Assembly: GCF_014701095.1 (NCBI RefSeq) | Contig: NZ_AP023439.1 | Location: 1,662,001-1,726,000, forward strand | DNA: 64,000 nucleotides | Origin: Streptomyces tuirus | GTDB lineage: Bacteria; Actinomycetota; Actinomycetes; Streptomycetales; Streptomycetaceae | Reading direction: 5' to 3' | Part shown: piece by piece, positions 1 through 8,952 of the stretch | Numbering within the stretch: position 1 is the stretch's first letter | Layout of the letters: each line of letters starts with the position of its first letter | Translations under genes and position numbers: made by a program | Notes under the pieces: generated by a model | Seen by the model: only the letters and a program-made list of their open reading frames with translations | What the model was told of the DNA's origin: nothing | Database searches by the model: none

Positions 1-833
1 GCGTTCTGACGGCGCGGGTGGCTGTAGTCGATCGGGCCGCCTGCCGTGGGCGCGGACGGCGTGGTGACGGCATGGGGGTCCGGTGCGGTGCCGGGATACG
101 GCTGCTGCGGGGCGGGCTGTCCGGGAGCGCCGGGCGTCTGGCCGCCGTAGGGGGACACCGGTGGCACCGGACCGGGCTGGGGCGCGGTGCCGCCCTGGTC
201 CGGGCCGAGGGCGGGGGCCGCCGTCTGCCGGGAGCGGTCGCCGTCCGCCGTGCGCGGCGGGGGTGCCTGCACCGAGCGGGCGAGTCCCTGGGCCACCGCG
301 TCGTTGACCGTGCCGGCGAGCTGCTGGGCCTGCGGCAGGCCCTGGTCGGTGAGGAGTTCGGCGAGGCCGCCCGCGTAGCCCTGGCCGACGGCGCGCACCT
401 TCCAGGCGTCCTGGCGGCGGTAGAGCTCCAGGGCGACGACGGCCGACTCGGCCTCCAGACCGGTGATGGTGTAGCTGGCGACCTCGTCGCCGCCGAGGCC
501 GGTGACGGCGACGAACGGGGCCGCCACGGCACCGAAACGGACCGGGCCCGTCCCGCCGGTGGGCAGGGCGAGCAGCACGCTGACACGGTGGACGGCCTCC
601 GGCACGGCGTCCAGATCCACCGCGAGGCGGTGGTCGGCGGCGGCCTGCCGGGAGACCTCGAGACCCGGCTGGGTGGGTGCGCCCGGGTGGGCCACCCACT
701 CCACGCCGTGGATCCGGCCGTTCTCGTCGCCGAGCGCGGCCAGGGCCACGATCGGTGTACCGGCCGAGATCCGGATCTCGAGACGGGCCTGGGAGAGCGG
801 GTGGTTCTGCCCCCGCACCAGCTCGGCCGTCAT
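1..833 (-). CDS. TerD-family protein with proline-rich tail (3' end outside window)
   Basis: The visible 277 residues start at an ATG preceded by AGGGGG. Roughly residues 1-190 read as a TerD-type domain, with the sequence RLEIRISAG near the start and the family pattern of an acidic beta-sandwich (AVDLDAVPE, GLEAESAVVALELYRR). The rest is a Gln/Pro/Gly-rich, probably disordered tail (PQPGPVPPVSPYGGQ), typical of the long TerD paralogues of Streptomyces. TerD domains bind calcium and belong to tellurium-resistance and stress systems; what this paralogue does is unknown. It lies just downstream of a second, short TerD gene on the same strand and is probably co-transcribed with it. The stop codon lies beyond position 1, so total length is unknown. 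Confidence 0.85.
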   Translation of the reverse strand, partial: MTAELVRGQNHPLSQARLEIRISAGTPIVALAALGDENGRIHGVEWVAHPGAPTQPGLEVSRQAAADHRLAVDLDAVPEAVHRVSVLLALPTGGTGPVRFGAVAAPFVAVTGLGGDEVASYTITGLEAESAVVALELYRRQDAWKVRAVGQGYAGGLAELLTDQGLPQAQQLAGTVNDAVAQGLARSVQAPPPRTADGDRSRQTAAPALGPDQGGTAPQPGPVPPVSPYGGQTPGAPGQPAPQQPYPGTAPDPHAVTTPSAPTAGGPIDYSHPRRQN

Positions 834-915
834 CGCCTTCGTCCCCCTGTGTCGTTGTGTGAAGTCGTGTGCTGCTCGCCGGGCCCGCCCCCGCCGGTCC
901 GGGGCCCGGGGTGCG

Positions 916-1494
916 TCAGAGCACCGGCAGGATCGCCGGCATCAGGTCCTGGAAGGTGCGCCCGTTGGCCGGGTTGCCCAGGGCCGTCATCGACCAGCCC
1001 TGGCCCGCGCGGTGGACCTTGGCCATGATCTGGGCCGTGTACTGGCCGCCGCCGGCGAGCGTGTAGCGGGCGAGCTCCTGGCCGTTGGTCTCGTCGACCA
1101 GGCGGCAGAACGCGTTCTGCACCTCCTGGAAGGTCTGGCCCGTGAAGGAGTTCACGGTGAAGACGATCTGGTCGATGTGGACCGGGATGCGCGCGAGGTC
1201 GACGAGGATCGCCTCGTCGTCGCCGCCCTGGCCGACACCGCCGACGAGGTTGTCACCGGTGTGGCGCACCGAGCCGTCGTCGCTCACCAGGTGGCGGAAG
1301 AAGACGACGTCGACCGGCTGCTTGTCCGCGAACAGGACGGCGGAGGCGTCGAGGTCGATCTCTCGCGTGCGCGAGCCGAACAGGCCGCGCCGGGGAGCCG
1401 CCTGCCAGCCGAGACCCATACGAACCGCAGTCAGGCTGCCGCCGTCGTTCTTCTGCAGACTGATGGCCTGACCCTTGGTCATGTTGACGGTCAC
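916..1494 (-). CDS. TerD-family calcium-binding stress protein
   Basis: This 192-residue protein has the normal length of single-domain TerD proteins. It begins VTVNMTKGQAISLQK, the typical family N-terminus, from a GTG that follows GAGAGGGG; an internal ATG four codons later is the alternative. The motif MGLGWQAA, the stretch REIDLDASAVLF with its acidic metal-site residues, and the acidic block GQGGDDEAILVDL match the calcium-binding pattern of the family. The protein is predicted to be cytoplasmic. TerD proteins are linked to tellurite and oxidative stress resistance and to membrane-associated stress complexes; in Streptomyces some paralogues affect development. It precedes the longer TerD gene by 83 bases and both face away from uvrB's start. 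Confidence 0.93.
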   Translation of the reverse strand: MTVNMTKGQAISLQKNDGGSLTAVRMGLGWQAAPRRGLFGSRTREIDLDASAVLFADKQPVDVVFFRHLVSDDGSVRHTGDNLVGGVGQGGDDEAILVDLARIPVHIDQIVFTVNSFTGQTFQEVQNAFCRLVDETNGQELARYTLAGGGQYTAQIMAKVHRAGQGWSMTALGNPANGRTFQDLMPAILPVL

Positions 1495-1633
1495 GCGCTG
1501 ATTCCCCTCTCGAACGTCCCCTGTTGCCGCGAAGTCGCGGTTGACCAGCACCCTACGCAGGGGCACTGACAGCGACGTACCCCGGTCCGCACTTTGTGTC
1601 GGTCTTGCAACACTGCGCGTACGCGGCACGCTG

Positions 1634-3784
1634 TCAGGCCAGACCCGCCTCCTTCATCTGGCGCAGTTCCTTCTTCATCTCGGAGACCTCGTCGCGCAGC
1701 CGGGCCGCGATCTCGAACTGGAGCTCCGCGGCGGCGGCCCGCATCCGCGCGGTGAGCTCCTCGATCTGCCCGGCCAGTTCGGCCGCGGGGCGGTCGGTCG
1801 GCACCGTCTCCTCGGCGGCCTTGCCCTTGCTCTTGCCCTTGCTGGACTTGGCCGCCGCGGCCTTGCCGAGGGCGGGCACGGGCGCCTTGGTGCCCCCGCC
1901 GTCCTTCTTGGCGTTGCGGTAGCCCGAGCCGAGCAGCTGCTCGGTGTCGATGTCCTCGCGGGCGATCTGGGCGACGATGTCGTTGATCTTCTTGCGCAGC
2001 GGCTGGGGGTCGATGCCCCGCTCCGTGTTGTACGCGATCTGCTTCTCACGGCGCCGGTTGGTCTCCTCGATGGCCTTCTCCATCGCCGGAGTGATCTTGT
2101 CGGCGTACATGTGGACCTGACCGGACACGTTGCGCGCGGCGCGGCCGATGGTCTGGATCAGGGACGTGCCGGAGCGCAGGAAGCCCTCCTTGTCGGCGTC
2201 CAGGATCGCCACCAGGGACACCTCGGGCAGGTCGAGGCCCTCGCGCAGGAGGTTGATGCCGACGAGCACGTCGTACTCGCCGGCGCGCAGTTCACGCAGC
2301 AGTTCGACGCGGCGCAGGGTGTCGACGTCGCTGTGCAGGTAGCGCACCTGGATGCCCAGCTCCAGGAAGTAGTCCGTGAGGTCCTCGGCCATCTTCTTGG
2401 TGAGCGTGGTGACCAGGACGCGCTCGTCCTTCTCCGTGCGCAGCCGGATCTCGTGCACCAGGTCGTCGATCTGACCCTCGGTGGGCTTGACGACGACCTC
2501 CGGGTCGACGAGGCCGGTGGGGCGGATGATCTGCTCGACGAAGCCGTCCGAGCGGGACATCTCGTAGTTGCCCGGGGTGGCCGACAGATAGACCGTCTGG
2601 CCGGTGCGCTCCTGGAACTCCTCCCACTTCAGGGGGCGGTTGTCCAGGGCGGAGGGCAGCCGGAAGCCGTGGTCGACGAGGGTGCGCTTGCGGGAGGCGT
2701 CGCCCTCGTACATGGCGCCGATCTGCGGGACGGTGACGTGCGATTCGTCGATGACGAGGAGGAAGTCGTCCGGGAAGTAGTCCAGCAGGGTGTTCGGCGG
2801 GGAGCCGGGCGAGCGGCCGTCGAAGTGCATCGAGTAGTTCTCCACGCCGGAGCAGCTGCCGATCTGGCGCAGCATCTCGATGTCGTACGTGGTCCGCATG
2901 CGCAGGCGCTGGGCCTCCAGCAGCTTGCCCTGCTTCTCCAGCTCCGTCAGGCGCTCTACCAGCTCTTTCTCGATGTCGTTGACGGCCCGCTCCAGGCGCT
3001 CGGGTCCGGCGACGTAGTGGGAGGCGGGGAAAACGTAGAGCTGCTCGTCGTCGCTGATGATCTCGCCGGTGAGCGGGTGGAGGGTGGACAGTGCCTCGAT
3101 CTCGTCGCCGAACATCTCGATGCGGACGGCCAGCTCCTCGTAGACCGGGAAGATCTCGATGGTGTCGCCGCGGACGCGGAAGGTGCCGCGGGTGAAGGCC
3201 ATGTCGTTGCGCGTGTACTGGATGTCGACGAAGCGGCGGAGCAGCTCGTCGCGGTCGATCTCCTCGCCGACCTTGAGGGGGACCATGCGGTCCACGTACT
3301 CCTGCGGGGTGCCGAGGCCGTAGATGCAGGAGACCGAGGCGACCACCACGACGTCGCGGCGGGTGAGCAGCGAGTTGGTCGCGGAGTGGCGCAGGCGCTC
3401 GACCTCCTCGTTGATCGAGGAGTCCTTCTCGATGTAGGTGTCCGACTGCGGGACGTACGCCTCGGGCTGGTAGTAGTCGTAGTACGAGACGAAGTACTCG
3501 ACGGCGTTGTTCGGGAGGAGCTCGCGGAACTCGTTGGCCAGCTGGGCGGCCAGCGTCTTGTTGGGCGCCATCACGAGGGTGGGGCGCTGGAGCTTCTCGA
3601 TCATCCACGCGGTGGTGGCGGACTTGCCGGTGCCGGTCGCGCCGAGCAGCACGACATCCTTCTCACCCGCCTGGATGCGCCGGGCCAGGTCGGCGATGGC
3701 CGTCGGCTGGTCGCCGTTCGGCTGGTAGGGGCTGACGACCTCGAAGGGCGCCACCGTGCGTTCGATCTTTGAAACGGGCCGCAT
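1634..3784 (-). CDS. uvrB: Excinuclease ABC subunit B (UvrB)
   Basis: UvrB is the damage-verifying helicase of nucleotide excision repair, taking DNA from UvrA and recruiting UvrC. The 716-residue protein has Walker A GATGTGKS at residues 48-55, the beta-hairpin segment [17 protein letters not shown] that locks onto DNA, the helicase box VIDESHVT, motif [11 protein letters not shown], and a C-terminal UVR motif ([15 protein letters not shown]) that contacts UvrC. I chose the ATG giving [11 protein letters not shown] because family members begin there; an in-frame start 30 bases upstream is possible. A lysine-rich low-complexity linker ([14 protein letters not shown]) separates the helicase core from the UVR motif, common in actinobacteria. 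It is an isolated minus-strand gene. Confidence 0.98.
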   Translation of the reverse strand: MRPVSKIERTVAPFEVVSPYQPNGDQPTAIADLARRIQAGEKDVVLLGATGTGKSATTAWMIEKLQRPTLVMAPNKTLAAQLANEFRELLPNNAVEYFVSYYDYYQPEAYVPQSDTYIEKDSSINEEVERLRHSATNSLLTRRDVVVVASVSCIYGLGTPQEYVDRMVPLKVGEEIDRDELLRRFVDIQYTRNDMAFTRGTFRVRGDTIEIFPVYEELAVRIEMFGDEIEALSTLHPLTGEIISDDEQLYVFPASHYVAGPERLERAVNDIEKELVERLTELEKQGKLLEAQRLRMRTTYDIEMLRQIGSCSGVENYSMHFDGRSPGSPPNTLLDYFPDDFLLVIDESHVTVPQIGAMYEGDASRKRTLVDHGFRLPSALDNRPLKWEEFQERTGQTVYLSATPGNYEMSRSDGFVEQIIRPTGLVDPEVVVKPTEGQIDDLVHEIRLRTEKDERVLVTTLTKKMAEDLTDYFLELGIQVRYLHSDVDTLRRVELLRELRAGEYDVLVGINLLREGLDLPEVSLVAILDADKEGFLRSGTSLIQTIGRAARNVSGQVHMYADKITPAMEKAIEETNRRREKQIAYNTERGIDPQPLRKKINDIVAQIAREDIDTEQLLGSGYRNAKKDGGGTKAPVPALGKAAAAKSSKGKSKGKAAEETVPTDRPAAELAGQIEELTARMRAAAAELQFEIAARLRDEVSEMKKELRQMKEAGLA

Positions 3785-3824
3785 GGGATCCACCGTACGA
3801 CCCCGCACTGACAATGGGCTCTGA

Positions 3825-4691
3825 TCAGCGGTTCTGCGGGGTGAGGGACCCCCGGTGCTCCACGGTGCGACGGGGGCGGAAGCGCAGGCGGCGGGCGGAG
3901 TGCCGGACGTGGGTGTGGGCGGGGATGCCGGGCTTGGGCTCGACGGGGACGACGGTGGGCTTCCCCATGACCATCAGCGGGTCGAACATCACGACGACGC
4001 CCGCGAGGAGCAGGAAGGCGAGCGGCCCGATCAGCATGGGTGCGAGCAGGCTCGCGGGCGAGTCCCCCGTGGCGGGTTCGGACGTGCCGTGCAGGTGGAC
4101 GCTGAGGGCGGCCATGCCGGTGTAGTGCATGCCGCTGACGGCCAGTCCCATGACAAGGCTCGCGCCCACGCTCCACAGGAAGCCCCTGACCTGGCCGGCG
4201 GCCCACAGGGCGGCGGTCGCGGCGGCCATGGCGATGGCGACGGAGATGCCGACGGTGAGGGTGTTGTACTCCAGTTTTCCGTCCAGGCTCATGCTGGCCA
4301 TGCCGAGGTAGTGCATCGACGCGACGCCCAGGCCGGTGATGGTGCCGCCGGTGAACAGGGCCGTCCCGCGGGCTCCCCGGTAGCCGACGATGAAGATCCC
4401 GACGCCCACCATGACGATGGCGACGGCCAGGCTCGCGAAGGTCATCGTCCTGTCGTAGTGGATCGGGGTCCCGCGGACCGTGAACCCCATCATCGCGACG
4501 AAGTGCATGGTCCATATGCCGGAGCCGATGGCGGCGGAGCCGAGGGCGAGCCAGCCGGGGCGCCAGGACTGGGCGACGACCATGGATCTGGTCGTGCAGC
4601 GCAGGCCCAGCGCGCCGCCGAGGCAGGCCATGAAGTAGGCCACCAGGGGTGTGACCAGGCCATAGCTGAATCCGTCGACCGTGCCCTGCAT
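3825..4691 (-). CDS. MHYT-domain integral membrane sensor
   Basis: This 288-residue membrane protein carries three MHYT-type motifs: [20 protein letters not shown] and [11 protein letters not shown], each inside a predicted transmembrane helix, with about seven helices in all. MHYT domains are proposed to bind copper through the conserved Met and His and to sense oxygen, CO or NO. There is no attached GGDEF, EAL or kinase domain, only a short basic cytoplasmic C-terminal tail ([18 protein letters not shown]), so any output partner must be separate. The start [11 protein letters not shown] was chosen over an upstream ATG because the extra residues are not family-like. The gene is divergent from the glycerophosphodiesterase gene, sharing a 290-base intergenic region. 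Confidence 0.9.
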   Translation of the reverse strand: MQGTVDGFSYGLVTPLVAYFMACLGGALGLRCTTRSMVVAQSWRPGWLALGSAAIGSGIWTMHFVAMMGFTVRGTPIHYDRTMTFASLAVAIVMVGVGIFIVGYRGARGTALFTGGTITGLGVASMHYLGMASMSLDGKLEYNTLTVGISVAIAMAAATAALWAAGQVRGFLWSVGASLVMGLAVSGMHYTGMAALSVHLHGTSEPATGDSPASLLAPMLIGPLAFLLLAGVVVMFDPLMVMGKPTVVPVEPKPGIPAHTHVRHSARRLRFRPRRTVEHRGSLTPQNR

Positions 4692-4881
4692 GCGCGGCTG
4701 CCCTTCCCGCCCTTGTACGTCCCGGAATGCCCGATGTACGCCCCCTCCCAGGACCGCCACGAGCGGTCAGGGTTGACGCAGAGAGTATGACCCCCACCGG
4801 AATGGTCGAACGACTTTCCGGCAAAGAAACACGGCCTTGCCGCAGTTGTGCGGTACCAGTGAGCGGAGTTGGGACATCTCC

Positions 4882-4903
4882 GTTCAACCTGTGGTCATCC
4901 TGT
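4882..4903 (+). promoter_or_regulatory. PHO-box-like PhoP direct repeat
   Basis: Two adjacent 11-base units, GTTCAACCTGT and GGTCATCCTGT, match the Streptomyces PhoP direct-repeat consensus (G-G/T-T-C-A-Y-Y-Y plus a 4-base tail). They end 12 bases before a TTGACC hexamer at 4916-4921 that, with TGCTGT at 4939-4944 (17-base spacer), is a plausible promoter for the phosphodiesterase gene. Phosphate-starvation control of Streptomyces glpQ genes by PhoR-PhoP is established, which makes the site credible. Confidence 0.72.
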
Positions 4904-4915
4904 ACCCCTCTCGCG

Positions 4916-4944
4916 TTGACCCTCTGCTGTCACAGTTGTGCTGT
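4916..4944 (+). promoter_or_regulatory. Putative promoter of the glycerophosphodiesterase gene
   Basis: TTGACC, a 17-base spacer and TGCTGT lie 38 bases before the ATG. The -35 hexamer is good and the -10 is weak (TGCTGT against TAGGAT-type), consistent with a promoter needing an activator bound at the adjacent upstream PHO-box-like repeat. Confidence 0.5.
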
Positions 4945-4981
4945 CTGTGATGTCGCCGATCGCTCGTCGCGAGGAGTACGC

Positions 4982-5854
4982 ATGCACGCGCGCGCTGTTG
5001 CCGCCTCGACCACCGCACTCCTGGGGACCGCCGCCCTGCTGTTCCCCGTCTCCCCCGCCCGTGCCGTGCAAGGCAGCACGTCGCCGCTGGTCATCGCCCA
5101 CCGGGGTGCCTCCGCGTACGCGCCCGAGAACACCCTGGCCTCCGTGGACAGAGCGGCGGAGCTGGGCATCCGCTGGGTGGAGAACGACGTGCAGCGCACG
5201 CGGGACGGCGAGCTGGTCGTCATCCACGACGACAACCTGCGCCGCACCACCGACGCCGAGGAGGTCTTCCCCGGCCGGGCTCCCTGGAAGGTGAAGGACT
5301 TCACCGCCGCGGAGATCGCCCGGCTCGACGCGGGCAGCTGGTACGGACCCGCGTACGCGGGCGCGCGCGTGCCGACGCTGGAGCAGTTCGTGCACCGCCT
5401 GGAGCACCACCGCCAGAAGCTGCTCCTGGAGATCAAGAACCCCGAGCTGTACCCGGGCATCGAACGGCAGACGCTGAAGGTCCTCAGCAACGGGGGCTGG
5501 CTCGACCGGTCTCATCTGGCGGGCCGCTTGATCGTGCAGAGCTTCAGCGCGGACAGCGTGCGGACGGTGCACGAGCTGAAGCCCGGTGTGAAGACGGGCC
5601 TCCTGGGGACGCCGCCGGTGTCCGACCTGCTCGACTGCGCCGAGTTCGCCGATCAGATCAACCCCTCGTCCAGCTCGCTGTCCCCGGCGTACGTGTCCTC
5701 CGTGCAGGCCTTCGACGGACCGCACGGCAGGCCGATGGAGGTCTTCGCCTGGACGGTCGACGACGCGACGACGGCCCGGCGGGTCACCGGGTACGGGGTC
5801 GACGGGATCATCACGAACAGGCCGGATGTGGTGGCGAAGGCCGTGAGCGGCTGA
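4982..5854 (+). CDS. glpQ2: Secreted glycerophosphodiester phosphodiesterase (GlpQ2-like)
   Basis: The enzyme hydrolyses glycerophosphodiesters to glycerol-3-phosphate and an alcohol outside the cell, recovering phosphate. The 290-residue precursor has a signal peptide ending SPARA-VQ near residue 28. The GDPD core starts with the diagnostic IAHRGASAYAPENT (catalytic His40, metal-binding Glu49), followed by ENDVQRT (Glu67, Asp69) and VIHDDNLRRTTD (catalytic His82). The ATG follows GAGGAG by seven bases. The upstream PHO-box-like repeat suggests induction on phosphate limitation, as known for S. coelicolor glpQ1 and glpQ2; the symbol rests on that and on its position next to uvrB. It is probably monocistronic. 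Confidence 0.93.
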   Translation: MHARAVAASTTALLGTAALLFPVSPARAVQGSTSPLVIAHRGASAYAPENTLASVDRAAELGIRWVENDVQRTRDGELVVIHDDNLRRTTDAEEVFPGRAPWKVKDFTAAEIARLDAGSWYGPAYAGARVPTLEQFVHRLEHHRQKLLLEIKNPELYPGIERQTLKVLSNGGWLDRSHLAGRLIVQSFSADSVRTVHELKPGVKTGLLGTPPVSDLLDCAEFADQINPSSSSLSPAYVSSVQAFDGPHGRPMEVFAWTVDDATTARRVTGYGVDGIITNRPDVVAKAVSG

Positions 5855-5906
5855 TCCGGCGCTCAGCCCGGGCCGCGTTGTCAGTGGTGGGTCCTACTGT
5901 GGGCGC

Positions 5907-6461
5907 ATGGACAGCCGAGAGCAGGTCGGGCCGCGGGTCGTGTGGGCGGTCGTCGAGAGCGGGATCGGGCCGTTGCTCCTGGCCGCGAGCCGGGACGGCC
6001 TGGTCAACGTCGTGTTCCACGCCACGGACGTGGTGCGGGACAAGGCCGTCGAGCGGCTGGCGTCACGGCTGGGCACCGAGCCCGTCGAAGCGCCCGGCTC
6101 CCCGCTGCTGGCCGAGGCGATACGCCAGGTCGAGGCGTACTTCGCGGGTGAGCGACGCGACTTCGATCTGCCGCTGGACTGGTCGCTGATCTCCGGCTTC
6201 AACCGGGAGGTCCTGCGCGAGCTGGCCTCGGGCGTGCCGTACGGCCAGGTGGTCGGATACGGCGACCTGGCCGGGCGGGTCGGTCAGCCGGGCGCGGCCC
6301 AGGCCGTGGGTATGGCGATGGGTGCCAACCCACTGCCCGTGGTGGTGCCCTGTCACCGGGTCGTCGAGAGCGGCGGCGGCATCGGCGGCTTCGGGGGCGG
6401 CCTGGAGACCAAGCGGAGGCTGCTCGCCCTGGAGGGCGTGCTGCCGGAGCCGCTCTTCTAG
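5907..6461 (+). CDS. ogt: Methylated-DNA-protein cysteine S-methyltransferase
   Basis: This suicide repair protein removes alkyl groups from O6-alkylguanine by moving them to its own cysteine. The 184-residue length and domain order are those of Ogt: an N-terminal ribonuclease-like domain, then the helix-turn-helix part with YGDLAGRVGQPGAAQAVGMAMGANP, then the active site VVPCHRVV with Cys149, and a C-terminal GGFGGGLETKRRLL loop. It has no AraC-type DNA-binding fusion as in Ada. It begins 52 bases after the glpQ stop and is followed by a convergent VOC gene only 13 bases away. Confidence 0.96.
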   Translation: MDSREQVGPRVVWAVVESGIGPLLLAASRDGLVNVVFHATDVVRDKAVERLASRLGTEPVEAPGSPLLAEAIRQVEAYFAGERRDFDLPLDWSLISGFNREVLRELASGVPYGQVVGYGDLAGRVGQPGAAQAVGMAMGANPLPVVVPCHRVVESGGGIGGFGGGLETKRRLLALEGVLPEPLF

Positions 6462-6474
6462 GAGGCGCGTCCGG

Positions 6475-6903
6475 TCAGTCGTAGTGCCGGGCCTCGAAGA
6501 TGTTGCCGTCCGGGTCGCGGAAGTAGAAGCTGCGGGTGGCCTTGCCCCGGGCTCCGAAGGAGTCGTGCGCGAGGTCGGACATCGGTACGGAGCGCTCCTC
6601 GAGGCGGCTGAGGAGGGCGTCGAAGTCGCCGCGTGACAGCGACAGGCAGACATGGTTGACCGGATGCCCCGCGCTCTCGGCGGAGCCGGGCAGCATCGTC
6701 ATGCGCTCCACGAAGCTCAGTGGCATGAGGTCGAGGATGGTCTCGTCGTTGACGCGCACGGAGGGGAACGGCGCCTCACCCGCCGCGAACTCCGCGAGCC
6801 GTACCGCCTCCAAGCCGACGGCCTTCTCGTAGAAGCCGGCGGCGGCGAGCGGGTCGCGCACCCAGAGGACGACATGGTCGAGGCGTGGTGTGTGGTCCGT
6901 CAT
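6475..6903 (-). CDS. VOC-family (glyoxalase/dioxygenase superfamily) protein
   Basis: A 142-residue single vicinal-oxygen-chelate module pair. It begins PRLDHVVLWVRD, with His10 as the first metal ligand candidate, and contains VNHVCLSL (second His) and the closing FYFRDPDGNIFEARHYD with a glutamate ligand, the usual three-residue metal site of this fold. Members include glyoxalase I, fosfomycin-resistance thiol transferases and extradiol dioxygenases; nothing here fixes the substrate. It is convergent with ogt and divergent from psuG (106 bases apart). Confidence 0.9.
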   Translation of the reverse strand: MTDHTPRLDHVVLWVRDPLAAAGFYEKAVGLEAVRLAEFAAGEAPFPSVRVNDETILDLMPLSFVERMTMLPGSAESAGHPVNHVCLSLSRGDFDALLSRLEERSVPMSDLAHDSFGARGKATRSFYFRDPDGNIFEARHYD

Positions 6904-7009
6904 GCACCCCAGGCTCGTGACGACTCGGGCAGCCCGCAAGGGTTTGGCCCGCCCCGCCGGCCGCCAGAGATGAGGGAAGACGACTGACCGACTGACAGGA
7001 GGCAGGCGC

Positions 7010-7918
7010 GTGGTGCTGGTGGTGTCCGAGGAAGTACGGGAGGCGATCGACGCGGGCCGGCCCGTCGTCGCCCTGGAGTCCACGATCATCGCGCACGGGC
7101 TGCCCCGGCCGCGCAACCTCCAGGTGGCGCTGGAGCTGGAGACGGCCGTACGGCAGGAGGGCGCGGTCCCCGCCACGATCGCCGTGCTGGACGGCCGTCC
7201 TCACGTCGGCCTGGACAAGGAGCAGCTGGAACGGGTCGCGAACGAGGACGGGATCCGCAAGCTCGGCCACCGTGATCTGCCGCTCGCGGTGGCGTCCGGG
7301 GCGAGCGGGGCGACCACGGTGTCGGGGACCGCGCTGCTGGCGGCGCGGGCGGGCGTGCGGGTCTTCGCCACGGGCGGGCTCGGCGGGGTGCACCGGGAGT
7401 GGACGGTGACGCAGGACGAGTCGGCCGACCTGGGGCTGCTGGCGCGCACGCGCATCACGGTGGTGTGTGCCGGGGTGAAGTCGATCCTGGACGTGCCGGC
7501 GACCCTGCAGCGGCTGGAGACGCTGGGTGTCGCCGTGGCGGGTTACGGCACCGGCCGGTTCCCGGGCTTCTACCTCTCCGACTCGGGGCATCCGGTGGAC
7601 TGGACGCTGGAGACGCCGGAGCAGGTGGCGGGCGTCATGCGGGCCCAGGACGCCGTCGGGGGGCCGGAGTCGGCGCTGATCGTCGCCAACCCCGTCCCCG
7701 AGGAGAAGCAGCTCGATCCGGACCTGCACGCGCGCGTGCTCGCGGCCGCGCTGCGCGCGTGCGAGGAGGAAGGTGTCACCGGGCAGGCGGTCACGCCGTT
7801 CCTGCTCGACTATCTGGTGCGGCACACGGACGGCGCCTCCCTGAGCGCCAATCTGGCCGCGGTCCGCGGCAACGTGCGCCTTGCGGCACGGATCGCGGCG
7901 GCCCGGGCCCGGGGATGA
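7010..7918 (+). CDS. psuG: Pseudouridine-5'-phosphate glycosidase
   Basis: PsuG cleaves the C-C glycosidic bond of pseudouridine 5'-phosphate to uracil and ribose 5-phosphate. The 302-residue protein has the family length and signature blocks: VALESTIIAHGLPRPRN (catalytic Glu23), IAVLDGRPHVGL, KLGHRDLPLAVA, GATTVSGTALLAARAGVRVFATGGLGGVHR and SADLGLLARTRITVVCAGVKSILD. The GTG start follows a perfect AGGAGG by seven bases. Its stop overlaps the start of the kinase gene (ATGA), so the two are translationally coupled, matching the psuK-psuG pairing known for pseudouridine catabolism. Confidence 0.96.
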   Translation: MVLVVSEEVREAIDAGRPVVALESTIIAHGLPRPRNLQVALELETAVRQEGAVPATIAVLDGRPHVGLDKEQLERVANEDGIRKLGHRDLPLAVASGASGATTVSGTALLAARAGVRVFATGGLGGVHREWTVTQDESADLGLLARTRITVVCAGVKSILDVPATLQRLETLGVAVAGYGTGRFPGFYLSDSGHPVDWTLETPEQVAGVMRAQDAVGGPESALIVANPVPEEKQLDPDLHARVLAAALRACEEEGVTGQAVTPFLLDYLVRHTDGASLSANLAAVRGNVRLAARIAAARARG

Positions 7919-8880
7919 CGGCGGACGGCGGGGCGGAGCCGGGCGGGGGAACCGGCTCCCGGGGCACGGGTTCGGCGGCGGGCGGAGGGCTGCTGGTCGT
8001 CGGGGATGTCATCACGGACGTCGTCGCGCGGCACCGAGGACCACTTGCGGCCGGCACGGACACGGCTGCCTCGATCCGGACGGTGGCGGGCGGGGCGGGC
8101 GCCAATGTGGCGTGCTGGGCGGCGCACCTGGGCGCGGCGGACGTACGGCTGCTCGGGTGCGTCGGGGCGGACGCGGCGGCCTGGCACGAGCGGGAACTGG
8201 TCGCCCAGGGAGTGCGTCCACAGCTCGTCGTCGATCCGCGCGCGCCGACCGGCACGGTGATCTGCGTGGTCGACGGGGGCGCTTCAGCGGAGCGGACGTT
8301 CCTCACCGACAGCGGCGCGGCCCTGCGGCTCGGGCCCGCCGACTGGTCGGACGCGCTGCTCGACGGTGTGGCCCGGCTGCATCTGTCGGGCTACCTCCTG
8401 TTCTCCGAGTCGAGCCGGGACCTGGTGGCAGTGGCGCTGAAGGCCGCACGCGCGCGTGGAGTGCCGGTGAGTCTGGACCCGGCGTCGGCCGGGTTCCTCG
8501 CGGAGCTGGGAGCGGAGCGGTTCCTGTCCCTCGTCGAGGGCGTGGACGTCCTGCTGCCCAGCCGGGACGAGGCGTGCCTGCTGACGGGGCTGGCGGACGC
8601 GGCCGAGGCGGCGGTCGAGCTGAGCCGGCGTGTGCCGTTGGTCGTCGCCAAGCAGGGCCACGAGGGGGCGCTCGTGGCCCGGTCGGGGAAGGTGCGCGCC
8701 CATGTCCCGGCCGTACCGGCGACTCCGCGGGACACCACCGGCGCCGGTGATGCCTTCACGGGGGCGTTCCTCGCCGCCCTGCTGGCGGGTGCCGGGCCGC
8801 AGGACGCCGCGGCGGAGGGGTGCCGGGCGGGTGCACGCGCGGTGGAACGGGTGGGTGGCCGGCCACCCGCGCCGGACTGA
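7915..8880 (+). CDS. psuK: PfkB-family carbohydrate kinase, probable pseudouridine kinase
   Basis: A 321-residue ribokinase-fold kinase. It has an N-terminal low-complexity Gly/Thr stretch of about 25 residues, then LLVVGDVITDVV, the sugar-binding GGAGANVACWAAHLG, and the C-terminal signature DTTGAGDAF (residues 273-281) with the catalytic aspartate and anion hole. Coupling by a 4-base overlap to psuG strongly suggests that it phosphorylates pseudouridine to make the PsuG substrate, though sequence alone does not separate pseudouridine kinase from ribokinase-like relatives. The cytosolic pair would salvage pseudouridine from RNA turnover. Confidence 0.85.
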   Translation: MTADGGAEPGGGTGSRGTGSAAGGGLLVVGDVITDVVARHRGPLAAGTDTAASIRTVAGGAGANVACWAAHLGAADVRLLGCVGADAAAWHERELVAQGVRPQLVVDPRAPTGTVICVVDGGASAERTFLTDSGAALRLGPADWSDALLDGVARLHLSGYLLFSESSRDLVAVALKAARARGVPVSLDPASAGFLAELGAERFLSLVEGVDVLLPSRDEACLLTGLADAAEAAVELSRRVPLVVAKQGHEGALVARSGKVRAHVPAVPATPRDTTGAGDAFTGAFLAALLAGAGPQDAAAEGCRAGARAVERVGGRPPAPD

Positions 8881-8952
8881 CCACCCCGGGCCCGCTCGCC
8901 TGGAGACCCGCCACCGGGCACCAGTCACCGATCAGCAGTCACCAGTCACCAG

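Noticed and set aside
1541..3772. 743-codon open frame on the plus strand across uvrB
   Set aside because: Antisense shadow of uvrB caused by GC-rich third positions; composition is Leu/Val/Gly/Arg-rich with no domain.
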